Shown: positions 51,428-59,997 of the stretch, piece after piece
Layout: each line of letters begins with the position of its first letter
How positions within the stretch are numbered: position 1 is the first letter of the stretch
Assembly: GCF_000412695.1 (NCBI RefSeq)
Contig: NC_021499.1
Span: 1 to 64,000 of the forward strand
Direction: 5' to 3'
Length of the DNA: 64,000 nucleotides
Source: Pseudomonas resinovorans NBRC 106553
Lineage (GTDB): Bacteria > Pseudomonadota > Gammaproteobacteria > Pseudomonadales > Pseudomonadaceae
Translations under genes and position numbers: made by a program
Notes under the pieces: model-generated
What the model was told of the DNA's origin: nothing
Seen by the model: only the letters and a program-made list of their open reading frames with translations
The model's database searches: none

Positions 51428-51979
51428 ATGAACGGGGAAATGAGCAATCGCCGCCTGATCCTGCGCCTGCTGTTGCTGGTGGTGGCGATGTTCGGTTTCG
51501 GTTTTGCCCTGGTGCCTATCTACGACGTGATGTGCCAGGCCTTCGGCATCAACGGCAAGACCACCGGGTCGGCCTACGAAGGGGCCCAGAGCGAAGACCA
51601 GCAGCGCCAGGTGCGGGTGCAGTTCCTCGCCACCAATGCGGCGGGGATGAGCTGGGAATTCCGCCCCAAGGCGGATGACCTGGTGGTGCACCCGGGGGCG
51701 AGCAACGAAATGCTCTTCGTGGCCTACAACCCCACCGACAAGCCGATGACCGCCCAGGCGATTCCCAGCGTGGCGCCGTCAAAGGCGGCGGCTTTCTTCC
51801 ACAAGACCGAATGCTTCTGCTTCACCCAGCAGGTCCTGCAACCCGGCCAGCGCATCGAGATGCCGGTGCGCTTCATCGTCGATCGTGATCTGCCGGCCGA
51901 CGTGCATCACCTGACCCTTGCTTACACGCTGTTCGATATCACCGCCCGCAAGCCACCAGTCGCCAGGAATGACGGCTGA
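51428..51979 (+). CDS. ctaG: Cytochrome c oxidase assembly protein CtaG (Cox11)
   Basis: Cox11/CtaG delivers copper to CuB of subunit I. The 183-residue protein has one N-terminal membrane helix (RLILRLLLLVVAMFGFGFALV). The periplasmic domain has YDVMCQAFGINGKT and the copper-binding CFCF motif (Cys129, Cys131). It starts 1 nt after the coxA stop. It is not the unrelated Bacillus CtaG. Confidence 0.95.
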   Translation: MNGEMSNRRLILRLLLLVVAMFGFGFALVPIYDVMCQAFGINGKTTGSAYEGAQSEDQQRQVRVQFLATNAAGMSWEFRPKADDLVVHPGASNEMLFVAYNPTDKPMTAQAIPSVAPSKAAAFFHKTECFCFTQQVLQPGQRIEMPVRFIVDRDLPADVHHLTLAYTLFDITARKPPVARNDG

Positions 51980-52004
51980 CGGGCCGATAAGGAGAACAAC
52001 AACG

Positions 52005-52892
52005 ATGGCTAGTCACGAGAACTACTACGTTCCTGCCCAGAGCAAGTGGCCGATCATTGCCACCCTCGGCCTGCTGATCACGGTCTACGGCCTGGGCACC
52101 TGGTTCAACGATCTCAAGGCCGGGCGCCCCGACTCCAACGGGCCGATCATCTTCTTCGTCGGCGGCCTGTTCGTCGCGTACATGTTGTTCGGCTGGTTCG
52201 GCAACGTGATCCGCGAGAGCCGCGGCGGCCTCTACAGCCCGCAGATGGACCGCTCCTTCCGCTGGGGGATGAGCTGGTTCATCTTCTCCGAGGTGATGTT
52301 CTTCGCGGCCTTCTTCGGTGCCCTCTTCTACATCCGCCACTTCGCCGGGCCCTGGCTCGGCGGCGAAGGCGCCAAGGGTGTCTCCAACATGCTCTGGCCG
52401 AACTTCGAGTTCGCCTGGCCGGCGCTGAGCAACCCCGATCCCAAGCTGTTCCCGCCGCCCAAGGAAGTGATCGATCCCTGGCACCTGCCGCTGATCAACA
52501 CCATCCTGCTGGTGACCTCCAGCTTCACCGTGACCTTCGCCCACCACGCCCTGCGCAAGAACAAGCGCGGTCCGCTCAAGGCCTGGCTGGCGCTGACCAT
52601 CCTGCTGGGGCTGAGCTTCCTGGCGCTGCAGGTGGAGGAATACGTCCACGCCTACCGCGAGCTGGGGCTGACCCTGGGGTCGGGCATCTACGGCGCCACC
52701 TTCTTCATGCTCACCGGCTTCCACGGCGCCCACGTGACCATGGGTACGCTGATCCTGTTCGTGATGCTGATGCGCATCATGCGGGGGCACTTCAACAGTG
52801 AGCAGCACTTCGGCTTCGAGGCGGCGGCCTGGTACTGGCACTTCGTGGATGTGGTCTGGATCGGCCTGTTTATCTTCGTCTACGTGCTGTGA
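52005..52892 (+). CDS. coxC: Cytochrome c oxidase subunit III
   Basis: This is the integral membrane subunit III, which stabilises the enzyme and lines the oxygen path. The ATG at 52005 follows AAGGAG by 10 nt and gives 295 residues with seven predicted helices. Hallmarks are GWFGNVIRESRGGLYS, RWGMSWFIFSEVMFFAAFFGALFYIR, LLGLSFLALQVEEYVHA, TGFHGAHV and FEAAAWYWHFVDVVWIGLFIFVYV. Confidence 0.96.
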   Translation: MASHENYYVPAQSKWPIIATLGLLITVYGLGTWFNDLKAGRPDSNGPIIFFVGGLFVAYMLFGWFGNVIRESRGGLYSPQMDRSFRWGMSWFIFSEVMFFAAFFGALFYIRHFAGPWLGGEGAKGVSNMLWPNFEFAWPALSNPDPKLFPPPKEVIDPWHLPLINTILLVTSSFTVTFAHHALRKNKRGPLKAWLALTILLGLSFLALQVEEYVHAYRELGLTLGSGIYGATFFMLTGFHGAHVTMGTLILFVMLMRIMRGHFNSEQHFGFEAAAWYWHFVDVVWIGLFIFVYVL

Positions 52893-52921
52893 ATGGTGCG
52901 CCGGACGCGGGGGCGTCCGGC

Positions 52922-53125
52922 CTACCAGGTGACATGGGACACGAGCTGGCCGCTGTAGAAGCCCCAGGCGACGAGCGCCAGGGTCAGGGCGGCCAGGATC
53001 ACACGAACCGTTAGCGCATTGACCACGCGGGAGCTGCGACCTTCGTCCTTGACCAGGAAGAAAAGGCCGCTGAACAGGCTGACCAGGGTGGCAAGCAACA
53101 TGAGGACGATCGCAGCCTTGAGCAT
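52922..53125 (-). CDS. Twin transmembrane protein (DUF2909)
   Basis: This 67-residue protein (ATG at 53125, MLKAAIVLMLLATLVSLFSG) has two membrane helices (about 4-25 and 38-58) around a short charged loop DEGRSSRVVN. It is the DUF2909 family seen inside cox clusters of Pseudomonas, oriented against the operon. Function is unknown. The longer open frame upstream overlaps the SURF1 gene and is rejected. Confidence 0.88.
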   Translation of the reverse strand: MLKAAIVLMLLATLVSLFSGLFFLVKDEGRSSRVVNALTVRVILAALTLALVAWGFYSGQLVSHVTW

Positions 53126-53195
53126 GCGTGACTCCGGGGGGAAGGGGGATGTTGTGCAGTATAGCCAGCCCTGTTCGGCCTCGCGGACGGCAAGC

Positions 53196-53924
53196 ATGAG
53201 TGCCTTCCGGCCCGGCCTGGTGCCCACCCTGGTGGTGCTCGCGCTGCTGCCGATATTGCTCGGGCTGGGCTTCTGGCAGCTGTCCCGCGCCGAGGAAAAG
53301 CGCCAGCTGCTGAGCGCCGCCGAGGCTCGCCGCGTCGCCGCCCCCATCGATCTCGAACAACTCCGTTCCAGCCCCGACCCGGCCTACCTGCGGGTTCGCC
53401 TCAACGGCCATTTCGACGGCGCCCACAGCCTGCTGCTGGACAACCGGATTCGCGACGGCAAGGTCGGCGTCGAGTTGCTGCAGCCCTTCCAGGACAGCGC
53501 CAGTGGCCAGTGGCTGCTGGTCAATCGTGGCTGGCTGCCCTGGCCCGACCGCCGTGTGGCCCTGGCATTCAACACCCCGGACAGCGCACAGGAGCTGATC
53601 GCCTGGGCCTACGTGCCGCCGGGGGCCGTTTTCGAACTCAAGCACCTGCAAGGGAGCGGCTGGCCGCAACTGATCAACCAGGTGGACGCCGCCGCCCTCT
53701 GGCAGCAGCTCGGGCGCAGTGGCCTGCCCCTGGAGTTGCGCCTGGAAGAAGGCCCGGCGGCGCTTCGCACCGGTTGGCCGGTGGTCGCCATGGGCCCGGA
53801 GAAAAACCTCGGCTACGCCGTGCAGTGGTTCGCCATGGCGGCGGCGCTGCTTGGCCTGTTCATCTATTTCGGATTGCGCAAAGGACGGGAGAACAACAAT
53901 GAATCCAGCACTCGCCATGCCTGA
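53196..53924 (+). CDS. SURF1 family cytochrome oxidase assembly protein
   Basis: SURF1 helps insert heme a into oxidase. The ATG at 53196 gives 242 residues. An N-terminal helix (LVVLALLPILLGLGFWQLSRAEEK), a periplasmic domain with LLLDNRIRDGKVGVELLQPF and LLVNRGWLP, and a C-terminal helix (GYAVQWFAMAAALLGLFIYFGLRKGR) are the SURF1 layout. The last 26 nt overlap the next gene. Confidence 0.94.
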   Translation: MSAFRPGLVPTLVVLALLPILLGLGFWQLSRAEEKRQLLSAAEARRVAAPIDLEQLRSSPDPAYLRVRLNGHFDGAHSLLLDNRIRDGKVGVELLQPFQDSASGQWLLVNRGWLPWPDRRVALAFNTPDSAQELIAWAYVPPGAVFELKHLQGSGWPQLINQVDAAALWQQLGRSGLPLELRLEEGPAALRTGWPVVAMGPEKNLGYAVQWFAMAAALLGLFIYFGLRKGRENNNESSTRHA

Positions 53925-54480
53925 GGCCGCACCGCCGCGCCGCCGTGGGCGCATCCAGCTGCTGTTGATCCTGATGGTGGTGATCGGCCCGATGCTGCTC
54001 GCCACGGCCATGTACAAGTTCAGCTTCTGGGTGCCGGAGGGCCGTAGCTACCACGGGACCCTGATCGGCAACGGGCAGACCCTGGCCGACCTCGGCGTGC
54101 AGGGCGAAGCGGCCGGGGATACCTGGCGGCTGCTGGTGACTGCGCCGGCCAACTGCGAGGCGGACTGTCAGGAGCTGGTCTACATGGCCCGGCAGATCCA
54201 CATCGGCCTCGGCCGCGATGCTTCCCGGGCCACCCATGCCCTGGCCGCCAACGCCATCCCTGCCGACTACGACGAACAACTGCGCCGGGATTATCCGCGG
54301 CTCGAACGCCATGGCCTGGATGCCGCGGCCTACGGCAAGGCCACCGAAGACCTGGGCGGCGCCCGCCTGTGGATAGTCGACCCCCACGGCAACCTGGTGC
54401 TGCGTTACGACGGCGGCATCAAGGGCAAGCAGATCCTCAACGACCTGCGCCACCTGCTGAAGCTTTCCAACATAGGTTGA
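53899..54480 (+). CDS. Membrane-anchored Sco-like protein in the cox operon
   Basis: The ATG at 53899, with GGGAG 7 nt upstream and a 26-nt overlap with the SURF1 gene, gives 193 residues. A single N-terminal helix (about 19-38) precedes a periplasmic domain. It carries Cys86-x3-Cys90 (APANCEADCQELVYMARQIH) and a late thioredoxin-like LWIVDPHGNLVLRYDGG. The layout resembles Sco/thioredoxin folds, so a role in copper or thiol chemistry for CuA assembly is suggested. It is usually annotated as hypothetical. Confidence 0.85.
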   Translation: MNPALAMPEAAPPRRRGRIQLLLILMVVIGPMLLATAMYKFSFWVPEGRSYHGTLIGNGQTLADLGVQGEAAGDTWRLLVTAPANCEADCQELVYMARQIHIGLGRDASRATHALAANAIPADYDEQLRRDYPRLERHGLDAAAYGKATEDLGGARLWIVDPHGNLVLRYDGGIKGKQILNDLRHLLKLSNIG

Positions 54481-54517
54481 ACGACCCCTTTCTCAGGAAA
54501 GGTGAGGAGCGGCTGCT

Positions 54518-55603
54518 GTGGATAACTACAAGAACCGGCCCGGATTCCGCCTCGCCCTGTTCGCCACCCTGCTGGCCGTGGTGGTGGTGCTGCTGGGCGC
54601 CTATACCCGCCTGACCCACGCCGGCCTCGGCTGCCCCGACTGGCCGGGCTGCTACGGCTTCATCGGCGTACCCAAGACCGAAGCCCAGCTGGCCCACGCC
54701 GAGGCCAACTTCCCCCATGCGCCGGTGGAGGCGCAGAAGGGTTGGAACGAGATGGTCCACCGCTACTTCGCCGGCACCCTGGGCCTGGTGATTCTCGGCC
54801 TCGCCGTCCACGCCCTGCGCCTGCGCGGTCGTGATGGCCAACCGCTGAAACTGCCGCTGCTGCTGGTGGCCGTGGTCGTCGCCCAGGCCGCTTTCGGCAT
54901 GTGGACGGTGACCCTGCAGCTCTGGCCCCAGGTGGTCACCGCCCACCTGCTGGGCGGCTTCACCACCCTTTCGCTGTTGTTGCTGCTGTGTCTGCGGCTG
55001 TCCAGCGCGTTCCCGCCGCTGGCGCTGCCCGCCCGGCTGCGGCGCTGGGCGGCGCTGGGACTGGCGCTGGTGATCGGCCAGATCGCCCTGGGCGGCTGGG
55101 TCAGTTCCAACTACGCGGCGGTGGCCTGCGTCGACCTGCCCACCTGCCACGGCCAATGGTGGCCGGCGATGGACTTCGCCAACGGCTTCCACCTGACCCA
55201 GCACATAGGTCCGAACTACCTGGGCGGCCAACTGGACAGCGACGCCCGCACCGCCATCCACATGACCCACCGCCTCGGCGCCCTGGCCGTGACCCTGGTG
55301 CTGCTGGGGCTGGCCTGGCAGCTGCGCGGCGCCGGCCTGCCACGCCTCGCCGGGCTGCTGCTGGCGGCCCTGTGCCTGCAGGTGGGGCTGGGCGTCAGCA
55401 ACGTGATCTTCCATCTGCCGCTGCCGGTGGCGGTGGCCCACAACGGCGGTGGCGCCCTGCTGCTGCTGGTGCTGGTTTCGGTGAACTACCGGGTGCGCAG
55501 CCCGCAGGTTCTGGTAGGCGCGAGCTCTGCTCGCGAAAGCGGGAACACCGAAGGTTCGCGAGCAGAGCTCGCTCCTACGGTTCTGACCTCCCACAGCAAA
55601 TAA
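54518..55603 (+). CDS. ctaA: Heme A synthase (COX15/CtaA family)
   Basis: CtaA oxidises the methyl group of heme O to give heme A. The GTG at 54518 reads MDNYKNRPGFRLALFATLLAV. The 361-residue protein has eight membrane helices and conserved GAYTRLTHAGLGCPDWPGCYG, NEMVHRYFAG, GGWVSSNYAAVACVDLP and MTHRLGALAVTLVLL. The C-terminal about 30 residues (VGASSARESGN ... SRAELAPT) are translated from a REP pair and are not ancestral. AGGAG precedes the start. Confidence 0.93.
   Translation: MDNYKNRPGFRLALFATLLAVVVVLLGAYTRLTHAGLGCPDWPGCYGFIGVPKTEAQLAHAEANFPHAPVEAQKGWNEMVHRYFAGTLGLVILGLAVHALRLRGRDGQPLKLPLLLVAVVVAQAAFGMWTVTLQLWPQVVTAHLLGGFTTLSLLLLLCLRLSSAFPPLALPARLRRWAALGLALVIGQIALGGWVSSNYAAVACVDLPTCHGQWWPAMDFANGFHLTQHIGPNYLGGQLDSDARTAIHMTHRLGALAVTLVLLGLAWQLRGAGLPRLAGLLLAALCLQVGLGVSNVIFHLPLPVAVAHNGGGALLLLVLVSVNYRVRSPQVLVGASSARESGNTEGSRAELAPTVLTSHSK
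55514..55578. repeat. REP-type palindromic pair (family A) inside the 3' end of ctaA
   Basis: Two 24-nt arms at 55514-55537 and 55555-55578 are nearly exact inverted copies of the REP unit GTAGG...CTCTGCTCGCGAA. They are read in frame as the end of CtaA. The same unit occurs at 27546-27596. Confidence 0.9.
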
Positions 55604-55614
55604 GGAGAGACGCC

Positions 55615-56520
55615 ATGGCCACTCTACTCAGCCAAGGACACAGCGGGGCTCGCGCCAGCTGGCGCGACTACCTGGAACTGACCAAGCCCAAGGTGGTGGT
55701 GCTGATGCTCATCACCTCGCTGGTCGGCATGTTCCTCGCCACCCGCGCCGGCGTGCCCTGGACGGTGCTGGTGTTCGGCAACCTCGGCATCGGGCTCTGT
55801 GCCGGCGCGGCGGCGGCGATCAACCATGTGGTGGACCGGCGCATCGACTCGATCATGGCCCGCACCCTCAAGCGTCCGGTGGTCAACGGCCGCGTTTCGC
55901 CGGTGGCGGCCCTGGCCTTCGCCTTCGTCCTGGCGGTGGCCGGGCAAGCCCTGCTGCTGGCTTTCACCAATGAGCTGACGGCCTGGCTGACCCTGGCCTC
56001 CCTGATGGGCTACGCGGTGCTCTACACGGGCTTTCTCAAGCGTGCGACGCCGCAGAACATCGTCATCGGCGGCCTGGCCGGCGCCGCGCCGCCGCTGCTC
56101 GGCTGGGTTGCCGTCACCGGCCACCTGTCCGCCGAACCGTTGCTGCTGGTGCTGATCATCTTCGCCTGGACCCCGCCGCATTTCTGGGCCCTGGCCATCC
56201 ACCGCAAGGAGGAGTACGCCAAGGCCGACATCCCCATGCTGCCGGTGACCCACGGCGAGCACTACACCAAGGTGCACATCCTGCTCTACACCCTGGTGAT
56301 GTTCGCGGTCAGCCTGCTGCCCTATGCCATCCACATGAGTGGCGCGCTGTACCTGGTCTGCGCCGTGGTGCTCGGGGCGCGCTTTCTGCAGTGGGCGTGG
56401 GTGCTGTACCGTGACAGCAAACCGCACGCGGCGATACGGACCTTCAAGTACTCTATCGCCTACCTTTTCCTGTTGTTCATCGCCCTGCTGGTGGACCACT
56501 ACCTGATGCTGAGCCTATGA
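55615..56520 (+). CDS. ctaB: Protoheme IX farnesyltransferase (heme O synthase)
   Basis: CtaB/CyoE attaches a farnesyl group to heme b. The ATG at 55615 has AAGGAGA 6 nt upstream, giving 301 residues with about nine helices. The prenyl-diphosphate motif is NHVVDRRIDSIMARTLKRP, and a second site includes YTGFLKRATPQNIVIGGLAGAAPPLLGW and WTPPHFWALA. The longer frame through ctaA is rejected. The stop overlaps the next ATG (ATGA). Confidence 0.96.
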   Translation: MATLLSQGHSGARASWRDYLELTKPKVVVLMLITSLVGMFLATRAGVPWTVLVFGNLGIGLCAGAAAAINHVVDRRIDSIMARTLKRPVVNGRVSPVAALAFAFVLAVAGQALLLAFTNELTAWLTLASLMGYAVLYTGFLKRATPQNIVIGGLAGAAPPLLGWVAVTGHLSAEPLLLVLIIFAWTPPHFWALAIHRKEEYAKADIPMLPVTHGEHYTKVHILLYTLVMFAVSLLPYAIHMSGALYLVCAVVLGARFLQWAWVLYRDSKPHAAIRTFKYSIAYLFLLFIALLVDHYLMLSL

Positions 56521-57152
56521 CCAGAGTCCAGAAAACCGTCTTCATCCTCGTCGCCGTCGTCGCCCTGGTGCTCGGCCTCACCGTGCACCGGGTGCTGACC
56601 AGCCAGGGCCAGGCCGACCCCACCAAGCTGCTCGACGCCGGTATCGTGCTGCTGCCCCAGAGCCGCACCCTGCCGCCCCTGACCATGCTCGACCAGAACG
56701 GCGAAAAGGTTGCGGTGGACCAGCTCAAGGACAAGTGGAGCCTGATGTTCTTCGGCTACACCTTCTGCCCGGACATCTGCCCCACCACCCTGGCGCAGAT
56801 GCGTGAACTCAAGGGGCTGCTGCCGCCGGAGGCGCGGGACAACCTGCGCTTCGTCTTCGTCAGCGTCGACCCGAATCGCGACACCCCGCAGCAGATCAAG
56901 CAGTACCTGGGCTACTTCGATCCGGGCTTCCTTGGCATCACCAGTGACCTGCCGACCCTGCAGAAACTGGCCAACGCCGTGAGCATCCCCTTCATTCCGG
57001 CCGACACCAGCAAGGAAAACTACACCGTCGACCACAGCGGCAACCTGGTAGTCCTGGGCCCGGACGGCACCCAGCGCGGCTTCATCCGCTCGCCGCTGAA
57101 CAACCAGAAGCTCAAGGAGCAGCTGCCGGGGCTGGTGGTACCGAAAAGCTGA
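56517..57152 (+). CDS. senC: SCO1/SenC family copper chaperone
   Basis: This protein delivers copper to CuA of subunit II. The 211-residue protein has an N-terminal membrane anchor (about 8-27) and a thioredoxin-like domain. The metal ligands are Cys84 and Cys88 (FCPDICPTTLAQM) and His173 (YTVDHSGNLVVL). It is the last gene of the cox operon; a family C repeat and a bidirectional terminator follow. Confidence 0.95.
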   Translation: MTRVQKTVFILVAVVALVLGLTVHRVLTSQGQADPTKLLDAGIVLLPQSRTLPPLTMLDQNGEKVAVDQLKDKWSLMFFGYTFCPDICPTTLAQMRELKGLLPPEARDNLRFVFVSVDPNRDTPQQIKQYLGYFDPGFLGITSDLPTLQKLANAVSIPFIPADTSKENYTVDHSGNLVVLGPDGTQRGFIRSPLNNQKLKEQLPGLVVPKS

Positions 57153-57164
57153 ATGGCTCAGTAA

Positions 57165-57253
57165 GTAGGTTGGGTAGAGCGCAGCGAAACCCAACGATTC
57201 CAGGCGCATGTGGCCCCGGATGTTGGGCCTCGCTGCTCTCGGCGCCAACCTAC
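57165..57253. repeat. Intergenic inverted repeat, family C, copy 3
   Basis: GTAGGTTGGGTAGAGCGCAG (57165) and the inverted CGCCAACCTAC (to 57253) frame the element, with GCGAAACCCAACG and TGTTGGGCCTCGC inside. It parallels copies at 33173 and 47587. Confidence 0.82.
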
Positions 57254-57272
57254 GAATAGATCCCGCGCCCAC

Positions 57273-57303
57273 AAAAAAGCCCGCTCATTCGAGCGGGCTT
57301 TTT
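57273..57303. terminator. Bidirectional terminator between senC and metQ
   Basis: GCCCGCTC (57279-57286) pairs with GAGCGGGC (57291-57298) around ATTC, flanked by AAAAAA and TTTTT. It can serve the plus-strand cox operon and the minus-strand met operon. Confidence 0.92.
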
Positions 57304-57319
57304 CATGGCGCGGAAGCGA

Positions 57320-58105
57320 TCAGAACGCCGGAACCACAGCGCCCTTGTATTTCTCCTCGATGAATTTCTTCACCTCGGGGCTGGTCAGGGCCTTGGCCAG
57401 CTTCTGCATGTCGGCGCTGTCCTTGTTGTCGCCACGGGCCACCAGGATGTTCACGTAGGGCGAATCGCTGCCCTCGATCACCAGGGCGTCCTTGGTGGGG
57501 TTGAGCCCGGCTTCCAGGGCGTAGTTGGTGTTGATCAGCGCCAGGTCGACCTGGTTCAGCACGCGCGGCAGGGTGGCGGCTTCCAGTTCACGGACCTTGA
57601 TGCCCTTCGGGTTCTCGACGATGTCCTTCGGGGTGGCGGTGATGCTGGTGTTGTCCTTCAGCTTGATCACACCGGCCTTGTCCAGCAGCAGCAGCGCGCG
57701 GCCGCCGTTGGTGGCGTCGTTGGGGATGACTACCTGGGCGCCTTCGGGCAGCTCGGCCAGGGTCTTGATTTTGGTGGAGTAGGCGCCGAAGGGCTCGATG
57801 TGCACACCGGTCACCGCTTCCAGCTTCACCTTGGTCTGGCGGGCCTTGTTGAACTCGTCCAGGTACGGCTGGTGCTGGAAGAAGTTCGCGTCCAGGCGGC
57901 CTTCGGCAACCTGCACGTTGGGCTGTACGTAGTCGGTGAAGACCTTCACCTGCAGGTCCACGCCTTCTTTGGCCAGCTGCGGCTTGATGAATTCGAGGAT
58001 CTCGGCGTGGGGCACCGGGGTGGCGGCGATCTTCAGGGTATCGGCCTGGGCGGAGAGGGCGGAGAGGGCGGAGAGGGCGGCGAAGGCCACCAGCAGTTTC
58101 TTCAT
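57320..58105 (-). CDS. metQ: Methionine ABC transporter substrate-binding protein
   Basis: MetQ is a NlpA-family binding protein for methionine. The ATG at 58105, with AAGGAG 8 nt upstream, gives 261 residues. The signal peptide MKKLLVAFAALSALSALSAQA lacks a lipobox Cys, so the protein is predicted to be soluble in the periplasm. The mature part has KIAATPVPHAEILEFI, NFFQHQPYLDEFN and VIPNDATNGGRALLLL, typical of MetQ. It is the last gene of metNIQ. Confidence 0.94.
   Translation of the reverse strand: MKKLLVAFAALSALSALSAQADTLKIAATPVPHAEILEFIKPQLAKEGVDLQVKVFTDYVQPNVQVAEGRLDANFFQHQPYLDEFNKARQTKVKLEAVTGVHIEPFGAYSTKIKTLAELPEGAQVVIPNDATNGGRALLLLDKAGVIKLKDNTSITATPKDIVENPKGIKVRELEAATLPRVLNQVDLALINTNYALEAGLNPTKDALVIEGSDSPYVNILVARGDNKDSADMQKLAKALTSPEVKKFIEEKYKGAVVPAF
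58050..58080 (-). repeat. 9-bp tandem repeat in the metQ signal sequence
   Basis: GCGGAGAGG occurs three times in direct succession (58050-58076) plus a partial unit. On the coding strand this gives the ALS repeats (ALSALSALSA) of the signal peptide. Unit loss or gain would keep frame. Confidence 0.85.
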
Positions 58106-58160
58106 GAGGGGCTCCTTGTGGGAATTCATAGGGCCGGCGCGGATGGGCGCCGGCTTCGGG

Positions 58161-58826
58161 TCATTTACGGGAGAAGTGCACCACCAGCTTGTCGCCGACG
58201 GTTTGCAGTATCTGTACGAGCACCAGCAGCAGGACCACGGTGACCACCATCACGTCGGTCTGGAAGCGCTGGTAGCCGAAGCGGATGGCCAGGTCGCCGA
58301 GGCCGCCCGCGCCCACCACGCCGGCCATGGCGGTGTAGGACACCAGAGTGATGGCGGTGACGGTGATGGCGGCGAAGATGCCCGGCCGGGCTTCCGGCAG
58401 CAGGGCATTCCAGATGATCTGGCGGGTGGTCGCCCCCATGGCCTGGGTGGCTTCGAGGATGCCGCGGTCCACCTCGCGCAGGGCGGTTTCCACCAGGCGC
58501 GCGAAGAACGGCGTGGCACCCACCACCAGCGGCGGGATGGCCCCGGCGACACCCAGGGAGGTGCCGGTGATGAACACGGTGAAGGGAATCATCACGATCA
58601 GCAGGATGATGAACGGCAGTGAGCGCAGCACGTTCACCAGCAGCGACAGCAGGCCGTAGACGGCCTTCTGCTCGAACAGCTGGCGCGGTCCGGTGAGGAA
58701 CAGCAGCACGCCCAGCGGCAGGCCCAGGAGCACGGTGAACAGCAGCGAGCCACCCAGCATGAGGAAGGTGTCGAGGGTGGCGAGCCAGATTTCGTACCAG
58801 TCGATATTGGCGAGCAGGGCTTCCAT
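58161..58826 (-). CDS. metI: Methionine ABC transporter permease
   Basis: MetI is an inner-membrane permease with five predicted helices. The ATG at 58826 ([24 protein letters not shown]) gives 221 residues and shares a base with the metN stop. A TTG one codon upstream is ignored. The EAA loop that contacts MetN is seen as ALREVDRGILEATQAMGATTRQIIWNALLPEARPGI. Confidence 0.95.
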   Translation of the reverse strand: MEALLANIDWYEIWLATLDTFLMLGGSLLFTVLLGLPLGVLLFLTGPRQLFEQKAVYGLLSLLVNVLRSLPFIILLIVMIPFTVFITGTSLGVAGAIPPLVVGATPFFARLVETALREVDRGILEATQAMGATTRQIIWNALLPEARPGIFAAITVTAITLVSYTAMAGVVGAGGLGDLAIRFGYQRFQTDVMVVTVVLLLVLVQILQTVGDKLVVHFSRK

Positions 58827-59833
58827 CAACGCAGGACCTCCAGGTGCACGTCCGCCTCGCGGAAGCAGGTCAGTGCGGCGTCGATGTCGCCGCCGGTCAG
58901 GGCCAGGGTCAGCTGGCCGTAGGGGGTGTCCTTGATGCGGTCGATACGCCCGGCAAGGATGCTGTAGTCGACGCCGGTCTGGCGCGCCACGGTGCCCAGC
59001 AGCGGGGCGTAGGTGGCCTCGCCACGGAAGGTCAGGCGCAGGATGCGGCCGGACACATGGGCGAAGTCGTCGTGTTGCTCGCCCTCGTCCACCTGCTCGT
59101 CCTCCAGCACGAAGCGCTGGGTGGTGGCGTGTTGCGGGTGGAGGAAGACATCGGCCACCGGCCCCTGCTCGACGATCACGCCATCATCCATCACGGCCAC
59201 GCGGTCGCAGACCCGACGGATCACGTCCATCTCATGGGTGATGAGCACGATGGTCAGCTTCAGCTCACGGTTGATCTCGGCCAGCAGCTGCAAAACCTGC
59301 GCGGTGGTCTGCGGGTCGAGGGCGCTGGTGGCCTCGTCGCACAGCAGGATCTTCGGCTGGGTGGCCAGGGCGCGGGCGATGCCGACGCGCTGCTTCTGGC
59401 CGCCGGAGAGCTGCGCCGGGTATTTGCGGGCATGGTCGCTGAGGCCGACGCGGGCCAGCAGCTCGGCGACGCGGCGGTCGAGCTCGCTGCGGGACAGTTC
59501 GCCCGCCAGCTTCAGCGGCAGGCCGACGTTCTCGGCGACGGTCTTGGACGACAGCAGGTTGAAGTGCTGGAAGATCATCCCGACGCGCTGGCGGAAGCGA
59601 CGCAGGCCTTCGGCATCGAGGGCGGTTATATCCTCGCCGTCGACCACGATGCGCCCGCCGGAGGGTTCCTCGAGACGGTTGATCAGACGCAGCAGGGTGC
59701 TCTTGCCGGCGCCCGAATGGCCGATGAGGCCGAACACCTCACCACCTTGGATGGTCAGGTCGGTCGGCTGCAGGGCCGGGATTTCGCGGCCTTCGACGCG
59801 GTACGCCTTGTGGACGTTATGGAATTCGATCAC
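58826..59833 (-). CDS. metN: Methionine ABC transporter ATP-binding protein
   Basis: MetN powers methionine import. The 335-residue protein has Walker [10 protein letters not shown] (38-46), signature LSGGQ (142-146) and Walker [12 protein letters not shown] (Asp166-Glu167). A C-terminal NIL regulatory domain (about 260-335) binds methionine for trans-inhibition. It is the first gene of metNIQ. The promoter should lie in 59834-59997; no SAM riboswitch was recognised there. Confidence 0.96.
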   Translation of the reverse strand: MIEFHNVHKAYRVEGREIPALQPTDLTIQGGEVFGLIGHSGAGKSTLLRLINRLEEPSGGRIVVDGEDITALDAEGLRRFRQRVGMIFQHFNLLSSKTVAENVGLPLKLAGELSRSELDRRVAELLARVGLSDHARKYPAQLSGGQKQRVGIARALATQPKILLCDEATSALDPQTTAQVLQLLAEINRELKLTIVLITHEMDVIRRVCDRVAVMDDGVIVEQGPVADVFLHPQHATTQRFVLEDEQVDEGEQHDDFAHVSGRILRLTFRGEATYAPLLGTVARQTGVDYSILAGRIDRIKDTPYGQLTLALTGGDIDAALTCFREADVHLEVLR

Positions 59834-59997
59834 TGCGGAAACCTTGTGGGCTCGTCGTTAGCCGGATCGGCTAAAAACCGGCAATTTTACCTGTTGGCGT
59901 ATAGGCGCAGAAAATCTTTCTGGTCCTATGTATAGAACAAGTGGGAATAAGCGATGGACGGCTCCCGTCCAGTCTAGCTGCCGCCCGGCCGGGTCGT

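Noticed and set aside
59834..59997. SAM riboswitch or S-box ahead of metN
   Set aside because: The 164-bp leader shows only short hairpins and none of the known SAM-aptamer cores.
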